A DNA stretch of 6,336 nucleotides, taken from the NCBI GenBank assembly GCA_041686345.1, contig JAWLEA010000168.1, positions 1 through 6,336 on the forward strand, in the 5' to 3' direction. This stretch comes from JAQICJ01 sp041686345. Lineage in GTDB: Bacteria; Myxococcota_A; Polyangia; HGW-17. The translations under genes were made by a program, and so were the position numbers. Below the pieces are notes generated by a model. It had not been told where the DNA came from. It did no database searches and saw only the letters and a list, made by a program, of their open reading frames with translations. Positions 1-6,335 of the stretch are shown here, piece after piece (positions within the stretch are counted from its first letter, which is position 1; the number at the start of each line of letters is the position of its first letter).

Positions 1-32
1 TACTAAAAGGTAGTTTTTTTATTATTTATAAT

Positions 33-39
33 GAAAGGG
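33..39 (+). promoter_or_regulatory. Ribosome binding site of the YccF-family gene
   Basis: GAAAGGG lies 7 bases before the ATG at 47 and is the purine-rich stretch that fixes this start. An earlier ATG at 31 overlaps the site but reads only Met-Lys-Gly before a stop, so it is not the gene start. A TATAAT at 27-32 sits too close to this site to be a useful -10 for a transcript that includes it. Confidence 0.6.
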
Positions 40-46
40 TAATATT

Positions 47-562
47 ATGGCAATTATAGGGAACATTCTTTGGTTTTTAGTCGGTGGTTGGGAATTGGCA
101 ATTTTTTGGCTTTTTATGGCTGGATTTTTTTTCTGGTCTCCACATTTTAGAAAAGCTTTTTTGCAAATAACTAAGTTTTGCATTTTGCCTTTTGGTTCAG
201 TAATAATAAAAGAATCAGATATGGGAACATCAAAAAATATCTCCAAAAAAGAACTGGATAAAATTAAAATATTAAATTTAATCTGGTTATTTTTTGGTAT
301 TATTGGTGCATTTTACATGGCTGTAATCGGCCTTTGGGTTATTCTGGCAGGTCTATTTTTAACCATTATTATAATAACAGCACCGATTGGTATAATGTAC
401 ATGAGTATTGGAGTTGCTCTTATGCGAATGGCTCCTTTAATATTAAAACCTGTTGGAATGGTTGTAGTGAGCAAGAAAAAGGCTCAAGCTGTCGCTTCAG
501 CACAAGAAATGATAAAATTACAAGTAAAAAATGAATTAGTTAATAAAAATAATAATAATTAA
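47..562 (+). CDS. yccF: YccF-family (DUF307) inner-membrane protein
   Basis: A 171-residue membrane protein of the YccF/DUF307 family, whose molecular role is not established. The family consists of two related membrane modules. The first module here is residues 1-54: an N-terminal GNILWFLVGGW segment, a hydrophobic helix to about residue 30, then the ITKFCILPFG motif ending at 50. The second is residues 76-142: two hydrophobic helices, an APIG turn at 112-115 and a KPVG motif at 134-137. A charged linker (about 55-75) separates them. The tail is hydrophilic and ends in four Asn encoded by AAT repeats. Its length is slightly above the roughly 150 residues of E. coli YccF because of this tail and linker. 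The start is chosen from GAAAGGG 7 bases upstream. The gene is far richer in A and T than the next one. Part of that follows from Phe/Ile/Leu-rich membrane protein coding, but transfer from another source is possible. Family assignment is by recognition of the motifs, not by search. Confidence 0.82.
   Translation: MAIIGNILWFLVGGWELAIFWLFMAGFFFWSPHFRKAFLQITKFCILPFGSVIIKESDMGTSKNISKKELDKIKILNLIWLFFGIIGAFYMAVIGLWVILAGLFLTIIIITAPIGIMYMSIGVALMRMAPLILKPVGMVVVSKKKAQAVASAQEMIKLQVKNELVNKNNNN
548..559 (+). repeat. (AAT)4 microsatellite at the 3' end of the YccF-family gene
   Basis: Four perfect AAT units encode the terminal four Asn residues and run directly into the TAA stop at 560-562. Changes in the repeat number would only lengthen or shorten the Asn tail, so no phase switching is expected. 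Confidence 0.6.
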
Positions 563-574
563 TTTAATGCTAGA

Positions 575-580
575 TATAAT
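575..580 (+). promoter_or_regulatory. Possible -10 element (TATAAT) upstream of the zinc-ribbon gene
   Basis: A perfect TATAAT hexamer lies in the spacer just after the YccF-family stop codon. No TTGACA-like -35 is found 16-18 bases upstream, where the sequence is AAT repeat, and there is no TGn extension. If used, it would give a leader of about 165 bases before the ATG at 753. The surrounding DNA is so AT-rich that a chance match is quite likely. Confidence 0.2.
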
Positions 581-585
581 TGTGA

Positions 586-756
586 TTTTTAAAAATACTC
601 AATGGTTGTAAAAAAATTCTCAGATTTGGAAATGAAGGAATTCATCACCAGAATGAGCATGCTTATCCTGAGGAATCCCACTATCTGATCGCTCATTCAA
701 GTAGCTCAACAGGTTTTGACAAACTGGAATTTTCGACTCAAGGATATCAATTATGA
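586..756 (+). pseudogene. Possible gene remnant: stop-free frame ending in an ATGA overlap
   Basis: The frame reads 56 codons without a stop and ends with TGA at 754-756, which overlaps the ATG of the next gene (ATGA at 753-756). That is the classic arrangement of two translationally coupled genes. There is no ATG, GTG or TTG codon in the frame, and an in-frame TGA stands at 583-585, so it cannot be a complete gene of its own. From about 637 the translation looks like ordinary soluble protein, with segments such as NEHAYPEESHYLIAH and TGFDKLEFSTQGYQL, and the base composition resembles the gene downstream rather than the AT-rich gene upstream. The inference is that this is the 3' end of a gene whose remainder was lost, perhaps when the YccF-family gene arrived. 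I do not recognise the family. The alternative is chance, since 171 bases without a stop is not rare. Confidence 0.3.
740..745 (+). promoter_or_regulatory. Ribosome binding site of the zinc-ribbon/PH-like gene
   Basis: AAGGAT lies 7 bases before the ATG at 753 and supports that start. The CxxC zinc-ribbon motif begins only two codons after it, so no later start would keep the domain. Confidence 0.6.
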
Positions 757-2087
757 AATGCACTAAATGTGGCGCCCCCTTAAAAGCCGGTCAATCATTC
801 TGTCCATCGTGCGGTAACAAAATGGCTGCAGCCAAAAGTGGTCCCAAAAAAACCATGATGGCAGGGCCCGGAATGGCTGAACAACTCAGAAAAGCTCAAC
901 TGGCTGCCCAAAAGCAAAAACAGTCCGCTCAACAACCAGCCCCTTCTCAAAACACAGGGCAAGCTCAGCCTCAACCACCGGCACCTGGGCAACAACAGGC
1001 TGCTCCCTCTCCCCAAACCGATATCAATCCGGCTAATCCCCTGCAAAACAAGCCCCAGGCTAATCAGCCCATTCAACATCAAAAAATGGCTGCTCCCAAA
1101 GATGGTCCCAAAAAAACCATGATGGCCGGACCTGAAATGGCGGAAAAACTCAAAAAAGCTCAACTGGCTGCCCAACAAGGTTCTAAAGGACAACCAACTC
1201 CCGGACAACCACCGGCGCCAGGGCAACAGCAATTTCAGCAACCACCGGCACCAGGGCAACCGCCAGCACCTGGGCAGCAACAGGCTGCTCCCTCTCCCCA
1301 AACCGATATCAATCCGGCTAATCCCCTGCAAAACAAGCCCCAGGCTAATCAGCCCATTCAACATCAAAAAATGGCTGCTCCCAAAGGCGGTCCCAAGAAA
1401 ACCATGATGGCAGGGCCTGAAATGGCGGAAAAACTCAAAAAAGCTCAACTGGCTGCCCAACAAGGTTCTAAAGGACAACCAGCTCCTGGGCAACCACCAG
1501 CACCGGGCCAGCAGCAACAACAGCCTCTGCCTCAATCCCAGCAACCACCGGCACCTCAGCAACAACAACCAGCTTCCGCACAACCACCAGCACCCCAACA
1601 ACCTGGACCACCTTCCGGTATCCAACAACCACCTGTTTCTGGGAATCTGCAATTTTACCTTGATTCCATTGAACTTCTCCAGGGTGAAAACATCATTGCC
1701 TCCCTGGAAGGAGATGGATTTTTCCTGGGAACCAACCCTCTGCTCAAGCTTTTCGCCAAGCTTCAAAGCTTGCTGGTTACCCTCACCGGTGGACATATCA
1801 AATTAATGCTGGTACTCACCAACAAGCGAATTTTCATCGTTCAAAAAGCACAAGCCTGGTGCGGATGTACAGCCAGCAATAATGTCCGACTGGTGGCACT
1901 AAAAGCTCTGGTCGAAGCCGGAGCCGCCAAAGACACTCAGGTTGGCTGTTTCCATTCCAACCTCGTTACTCTCGAAACCCGCACCGAGAATTTTGCCATG
2001 ATTCTCAAAAACAACGATGATCAACTGCTCAAACAATTTGTTAATCAAATGGCCCTGCAAATCCAGCAAAACAATAGTTCCAACTAA
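753..2087 (+). CDS. Zinc-ribbon protein with repeated Pro/Gln-rich linker and C-terminal PH-like domain
   Basis: A 444-residue, probably cytoplasmic protein of unknown function; no signal peptide or clear membrane segment is seen. Residues 1-24 form a zinc ribbon with C3, C6, C17 and C20 (CxxCG...FCPSCG). Residues about 30-295 are a low-complexity Pro/Gln/Ala linker containing three copies of GPKKTMMAGP (30-39, 118-127, 213-222), each followed by a charged helix-forming stretch MAEKLKKAQLAAQ or a variant. PPAPGQ elements lie between them. Residues about 299-436 look like a bacterial PH-like domain: the entry motif LLQGENIIASLEGDG, the strand pair KLMLVLTNKRIFIV, further strands around 396-420 and a closing helix QLLKQFVNQMAL. 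A CGC cluster sits at 370-372, with another Cys at 399. The pattern is a small zinc module and a PH-like module on a long flexible tether, which fits a scaffold or adaptor. The repeated basic-Thr motif could be a phosphorylation site, which is inference. The long reverse-strand frame inside it is a shadow of the CAA/CCA-rich repeats. Confidence 0.85.
   Translation: MKCTKCGAPLKAGQSFCPSCGNKMAAAKSGPKKTMMAGPGMAEQLRKAQLAAQKQKQSAQQPAPSQNTGQAQPQPPAPGQQQAAPSPQTDINPANPLQNKPQANQPIQHQKMAAPKDGPKKTMMAGPEMAEKLKKAQLAAQQGSKGQPTPGQPPAPGQQQFQQPPAPGQPPAPGQQQAAPSPQTDINPANPLQNKPQANQPIQHQKMAAPKGGPKKTMMAGPEMAEKLKKAQLAAQQGSKGQPAPGQPPAPGQQQQQPLPQSQQPPAPQQQQPASAQPPAPQQPGPPSGIQQPPVSGNLQFYLDSIELLQGENIIASLEGDGFFLGTNPLLKLFAKLQSLLVTLTGGHIKLMLVLTNKRIFIVQKAQAWCGCTASNNVRLVALKALVEAGAAKDTQVGCFHSNLVTLETRTENFAMILKNNDDQLLKQFVNQMALQIQQNNSSN
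975..1232 (+). repeat. Intragenic direct repeat, copy 1 (linker module)
   Basis: This 258-base (86-codon) module encodes residues 75-160, from PPAPGQQQ through the second TMM motif and its helix to the next PPAPGQQQ. It matches copy 2, 285 bases downstream, at roughly 93% by eye. The match includes a 109-base stretch without any difference (993-1101 against 1278-1386). Many of the other differences are silent third-position changes. The period is exactly 95 codons, so the reading frame is preserved. Confidence 0.9.
1260..1517 (+). repeat. Intragenic direct repeat, copy 2 (linker module)
   Basis: The second copy encodes residues 170-255. Between the copies lie nine extra codons (FQQPPAPGQ), themselves a partial PPAPGQ repeat. 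The residue differences from copy 1 include Asp117 to Gly212 and Thr149 to Ala244. A third, diverged and shorter unit (TMM motif plus helix) lies upstream at residues 30-52. Confidence 0.9.
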
Positions 2088-2126
2088 AATCCCCTCCAAT
2101 TTTTTCGGCATTTTTTGTAAATTATC

Positions 2127-5100
2127 TTAATTCTCAATTTTTCTGAGCCAAGGTTCCTCAAATTGAACCTGGTCTTTAGTCAGAAGTTGTGCCAGCACCT
2201 GATCTAGCCTCTCCTGCATATTATCCGACAAACGTGAAAAACCAAATACAGCGACTACTTCCTTATAAAGATCTTCCAGTTTGATTCCCCTGCTTTTTTC
2301 CAGAATCCAATTGGCACAATTTAACAATTCTCTAAGACAAATTCGATCAAGTTCTCTCCTTTCACCTGATTTTTGGGGATGGTGAGGACGGAAGTTCTGC
2401 CAGGACCTGAATTGGGCCAGACTTTGCCAGTAAAATTCATCCTGCTTGTGGATATTTTCTTTGAAAACAGCAGATTTTTCCAGAGACTCGGAGATATAAT
2501 TATCCATTTTCTGAGAAAGTTGCTTGTAATCCCAGAATGAAATTATCTGACGAGACAGGGTTTCTGCATGGATGGGAGAATTTTTTTGAATCAACAGACG
2601 AGCCAGTTCCGGAATCTGGGTTGAAGAATAAAAGTCGACTTTAAAATTGAAATTTCTGACTTCCTCGGGTTTCAGGGAAACCAGTTTGAAATATTTTGTC
2701 CCGGGAGGATATTGGGGCTTGGTACCTTTTTTTAATTTGTTCAGTTTTCTGTATAAATTATCGGCATTAATTGAATTATCAGGTTTGACCGAGATCCCAG
2801 AACTTTGATTTTGCAATTTTTTAAATTTTTGGACAACTTTTTCCACTTCTTTTTTGCGATTGTACCACCAGTCGGTGGACCAGATTCTATGCATATTCCA
2901 GCCTAAGGATTCCAGTACCGATTGACGAATTCGGTCTCTGTCCCGGGCACATTTGCTGGAATGGTAAGTTGCTCCGTCACATTCAATCCCTAAAATATAT
3001 CTTCCCGGTTTTTCGGGATCAACCACAGCCAAATCAAGACGATATCCTGAACACCCCACCTGATTGTCGAGTTTCAATCCAGCACTTTCGAGGGCTTGAT
3101 AAACCTCCTTTTCAAAGGGAGAATCAAAATCAGCCCGGCTCTGGTTGGTCACCCCCTGCTCTAAAGCCTCAATGCCGCGCTTGGCATAATCCAGAAAGAG
3201 CCTGAAATCTTGTACTCCTTTTGACTTGGTTCGGGATAAATCAATTTGTTCGGGCAACAGAGAAGAAAAAACTACGAGTTCTTCCCGTGCTCTGGTAATG
3301 GCTACATTTAATCTGCGTTCACCACCCTGGCGGTTGAGGGGACCAAAATTCATTGATACCTGACCGTTTTTATCTGGTCCGTAACCTACACTGAAGAACA
3401 TAACAGCTCTTTCATCACCCTGAACATTTTCCAGATTTTTTACAAATACCGGTTCTTCTACGGAGTCTGAAAAATATTTTTCGATCTGGGGATTATCCAA
3501 GCGAGATTCTTCGAGAAGATCTTCAATCAATTGACGCTGGGCCATGCTGAAAGTCACAACTCCGATGGATTTTCGGGCTTGATCAGATAAGAGGCGTTGT
3601 TCAATTTCTGCGACCAGAGCTTCACCCTCGGCGCGATTTGTTCTGGATTTTCCCCGATCATAATAGCCTGCTTTGATGTGGCGGAAAAACAAACCCAACC
3701 CCGGTACCTGATTATCAGCTGCAGGAAAGGTATGGAGACGATTTTCATAATACTGATAATTGCTGAAGGCGATCAGCCCTTCGTGACGGGAACGATAATG
3801 CCAGCGCAATCGATGCTCTCTTACTCCTGAAGCTACCGCCTCCTCCAAAATTGACTCCAGATCCTCGATCTCCTCTTCCAGGGGATAATCATCACTGCTG
3901 GTATCCACTGAGAAAAAACTGGTGGGAGGCAATTGTCGCGAATCTCCGGTGATAACTGCCTGATTTCCTCGGGCCAGAGCCCCAACCGCATCCCAAGGAG
4001 GTATCTGGGAGGCCTCGTCAAAAATTACCACATCAAAATTTTTCATCTCCGGTTCGAGATAGCGAGCAACCGAAAGAGGACTCATCAGAAAACACGGCTT
4101 CAACAGGGGCAAAATTGTTTTTATGTTACAAAACAATTTTCTCAGAGGCAGATGTCGGCGTTTAAGCTCGATCTGCCGGCGCACAATAGCCATCTCACCA
4201 GGAGCATTTTTATCAGGAATCTTTTTGGCAAGACGTGAAATTATCTCCAGACGGGCAAGCTTGCGTGCCTGAATATCCAATTGTTGATATTGTTTAATAA
4301 TTTCTTCATGTTTTCTACCCCGGAATTGCTTGAGCAGAGGCTCATCTTCCATGATTTTTGCCCACCACCAACTATAAAAAGACAACTTGAAAACCGAGGA
4401 CAACTGATCACGTGAAATCTCTCCCTTGGCAAACACTTCTACCAAAGGCGCCAATCCCATTTCTCTGCAGGATGAAGCTTGGGACTGGTAATCACACCAC
4501 TCTCGCAAATCAGAACTGTTTTCCCTCCAGTTTTGCAATTTGGCAAGCAAGTCAACCAGGGTCATCCCCCTCGGATCGTCAGAGTAGTTTAATTGAGAAA
4601 ATAATTCTTCCTTGATTTTGTGGAAATTTTGCCAAGTGGCCGAAAATTCCCGAAGCCCGCTGCCTTGATCAGTTGTGGCTTTTAACAAATCATGATGGGT
4701 AGAAGCAAGATTCTGCCAGTGATTGCAAGTATTTTCAGACAACTGATTTTGTCCGTAAAAATAAACTTCAATTTGTTGGAAGGCATCTACCCAGTTGACA
4801 AGTTTCTCCAGAGAATTGAAGTCAAGTCCGTCATCATCAGTATACAAATCAAGAATAGCGGCAATTTTGTCACCGGCTTGATCAATTTTAAGTTGATTTT
4901 GGTTTATCTCAACGGCTGCTTCCAACTCAGATGCAATTTCTGCATTATTTGGCAATTTTTCGGATTTTACAGCCTGTTTAATTTTCATTCTGGCAAAGAA
5001 TAGAAAAATAAAAGCCAAAATAAAGAAACTGTCTTTCCATTTTTGAAACTTGGGGAGCAAGTTTTCCAGATCAAGTTCAAACAATTGAGAGGTGAAAACA

Positions 5101-6335
5101 GCAGCCAACTGTTGTTGTTTTTCCTGATTGCGTTGAGCCAGAGCAATCAGATTCAACAATTGGGGTCTGATAATTTGCCATTCATCTTTATTGAAAACAA
5201 GGTTTGGAGGTTGAGGAGATTCAATCAACAAACCGGCCAATTTTTCCACCTTTTCCAAATCGGATAAAGTGATCTTTTGCGCCGATGACTCTTTAAATTG
5301 CAGCCACTGCATAATTTCAGGCACAAGTTCTCTGAGTTTTTTGGTTTCCAAAAGAAGTTTTTCATTTAAATCAGAAATCTTGCGAGCTCTGGTCGGATTC
5401 CATTCGTGTAATTTACAGCCAAAGAAAGGATGCTCAAGGGGAATCCCTATCCCGCTTGAGGAAAGAAAAAGCTTTTCGATCTCTTCGAGAAAAAATTCTT
5501 CAGACTGGTTTTGCTCCAAATTGGCAAAATCTATATGAATTTTGGTTTGCTTCTGAAGTCCGATAAGTTCGGAAAGCAGTTGGTAGACACTTTTACCCAT
5601 GGGAGTGTCGGAATCGAGAAGTTCAACATAAGCATCAAGCCTGGATCGTTTTTTTTGCAACTTTTGGGTCAGTTGAAGCCAATGGGTCTGAGAATATTCT
5701 CCACTGAGCTCCAAAACTTCTTTCAAACCTGAGATTATTCGTTTTTTGTTGGATTTATCCGAGTGCAATTCAAGACAGACAGGTCCCAGACCAACTTGTT
5801 TGAGGCGTTTGTATACAACTTTGAGTGCCGCCATCTTTTCGGAAACAAATAAAACAGTCTTGCCCTGAGCCATTAACTGAGCGATCATATTGGTGATGGT
5901 TTGGGATTTCCCCGTACCCGGAGGGCCCTGGAGCACAAAACTGTTCCCTGCCAAAACTCCATAGATAGCTGCCAGTTGACTGGAATCTGCATCAACTACT
6001 GAAAGATCCTCGCTGACCTGATGATTTTTATCGATGGTTGACTGGGTTTCAAAGGAAGCTGCCAGAGGATAAGGATTGCCGTTCCCTTCAAACAGATGGT
6101 TGACAATGCCACTGGCAAACAAAGATTCCCGATGGGCTTCCAGGTCTCTCCACATTAAAAATTTGGTAAAGGAAAAATAACCGATCCAGCTTTCGGAAGT
6201 GAGCTTCCAGCGATCCTTGCCCATCTCACCGAGGAGTAATTCAAATCTTTGCAGGATTTGGGTTACATCGATCCCTGAATCATCTTCGGGCAATTGTTCA
6301 TATTTATCAGCATTGATGCCGAAATCTACCTGCAA
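2127..6335 (-). CDS. SF1 helicase-nuclease, DUF4011/DUF3320 type (5' end beyond window)
   Basis: At least 1402 residues; the frame is open to the window edge and the first codon here is only a TTG inside the gene. Residues about 1-110 match the end of a DUF4011-type N-terminal region, so the true start lies upstream. Helicase motifs of the UPF1/DNA2-like SF1 group appear in order: Q-type DSSQ (117-120), Walker A GPPGTGKS (137-144), Ia VLFVSEKMAAL (161-171), motif II DEAS (773-776), III GDSRQLPP (797-804), IV-like WHYRSRHEG (845-853), V ENVQGDE (969-975) and VI LNVAITRAREEL (1009-1020). About 630 mainly helical residues separate motifs Ia and II. Residues 1070-1157 form a PD-(D/E)XK-type nuclease domain like REase_MTES_1575: E1075, D1101, GIECDG with E1118 and D1120, H1125, then RDRDRIRQ and RIWSTDWW. 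DUF3320-like winged-helix segments follow at about 1238-1285 and 1325-1397. It is expected to act on nucleic acid in an ATP-dependent way, with defence or processing as plausible roles. It converges on the zinc-ribbon gene with a 39-base gap. Confidence 0.93.
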   Translation of the reverse strand: MQVDFGINADKYEQLPEDDSGIDVTQILQRFELLLGEMGKDRWKLTSESWIGYFSFTKFLMWRDLEAHRESLFASGIVNHLFEGNGNPYPLAASFETQSTIDKNHQVSEDLSVVDADSSQLAAIYGVLAGNSFVLQGPPGTGKSQTITNMIAQLMAQGKTVLFVSEKMAALKVVYKRLKQVGLGPVCLELHSDKSNKKRIISGLKEVLELSGEYSQTHWLQLTQKLQKKRSRLDAYVELLDSDTPMGKSVYQLLSELIGLQKQTKIHIDFANLEQNQSEEFFLEEIEKLFLSSSGIGIPLEHPFFGCKLHEWNPTRARKISDLNEKLLLETKKLRELVPEIMQWLQFKESSAQKITLSDLEKVEKLAGLLIESPQPPNLVFNKDEWQIIRPQLLNLIALAQRNQEKQQQLAAVFTSQLFELDLENLLPKFQKWKDSFFILAFIFLFFARMKIKQAVKSEKLPNNAEIASELEAAVEINQNQLKIDQAGDKIAAILDLYTDDDGLDFNSLEKLVNWVDAFQQIEVYFYGQNQLSENTCNHWQNLASTHHDLLKATTDQGSGLREFSATWQNFHKIKEELFSQLNYSDDPRGMTLVDLLAKLQNWRENSSDLREWCDYQSQASSCREMGLAPLVEVFAKGEISRDQLSSVFKLSFYSWWWAKIMEDEPLLKQFRGRKHEEIIKQYQQLDIQARKLARLEIISRLAKKIPDKNAPGEMAIVRRQIELKRRHLPLRKLFCNIKTILPLLKPCFLMSPLSVARYLEPEMKNFDVVIFDEASQIPPWDAVGALARGNQAVITGDSRQLPPTSFFSVDTSSDDYPLEEEIEDLESILEEAVASGVREHRLRWHYRSRHEGLIAFSNYQYYENRLHTFPAADNQVPGLGLFFRHIKAGYYDRGKSRTNRAEGEALVAEIEQRLLSDQARKSIGVVTFSMAQRQLIEDLLEESRLDNPQIEKYFSDSVEEPVFVKNLENVQGDERAVMFFSVGYGPDKNGQVSMNFGPLNRQGGERRLNVAITRAREELVVFSSLLPEQIDLSRTKSKGVQDFRLFLDYAKRGIEALEQGVTNQSRADFDSPFEKEVYQALESAGLKLDNQVGCSGYRLDLAVVDPEKPGRYILGIECDGATYHSSKCARDRDRIRQSVLESLGWNMHRIWSTDWWYNRKKEVEKVVQKFKKLQNQSSGISVKPDNSINADNLYRKLNKLKKGTKPQYPPGTKYFKLVSLKPEEVRNFNFKVDFYSSTQIPELARLLIQKNSPIHAETLSRQIISFWDYKQLSQKMDNYISESLEKSAVFKENIHKQDEFYWQSLAQFRSWQNFRPHHPQKSGERRELDRICLRELLNCANWILEKSRGIKLEDLYKEVVAVFGFSRLSDNMQERLDQVLAQLLTKDQVQFEEPWLRKIEN
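4111..4140. repeat. Perfect 11-bp inverted repeat inside the helicase gene
   Basis: AAAATTGTTTT (4111-4121) and AAAACAATTTT (4130-4140) are exact reverse complements separated by 8 bases. The site encodes the LFCNIK segment about 35 residues before the DEAS motif. That protein region looks like ordinary, conserved family sequence, so the symmetry is probably a by-product of AT-rich codons. It would still form a stable-looking hairpin in the transcript. Confidence 0.5.

Noticed and set aside
27..32. TATAAT upstream of the YccF-family gene
   Set aside because: It abuts the ribosome binding site, so transcription would begin at or beyond it, and no -35 match is present upstream.
602..688. A 28-codon ATG-started frame in the spacer
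   Set aside because: No Shine-Dalgarno sequence precedes it, no motif is seen, and it overlaps the more protein-like frame that ends in the ATGA junction.
716..721. TTGACA, a perfect -35 hexamer upstream of the zinc-ribbon gene
   Set aside because: No -10-like hexamer lies 16-18 bases downstream, and a start site from it would fall on or after the ribosome binding site.
975..1517. CRISPR-like or mobile-element repeats
   Set aside because: The repeats are in frame, cover protein modules, have no unique spacers of constant size, and have no terminal inverted repeats or transposase.
795..1796. A 333-codon open frame on the minus strand across the zinc-ribbon gene
   Set aside because: It is the complement of CAA/CCA/GCA-rich repeats, which cannot easily yield stops. 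Its translation is Leu/Trp/Arg-rich and carries no motif, while the plus frame has clear domains and a ribosome binding site.
6333..6335. TTG as the start codon of the helicase-nuclease
   Set aside because: It lies at the window edge, the sequence just after it already resembles the interior of the DUF4011-type region, and the family normally has several hundred more residues upstream.
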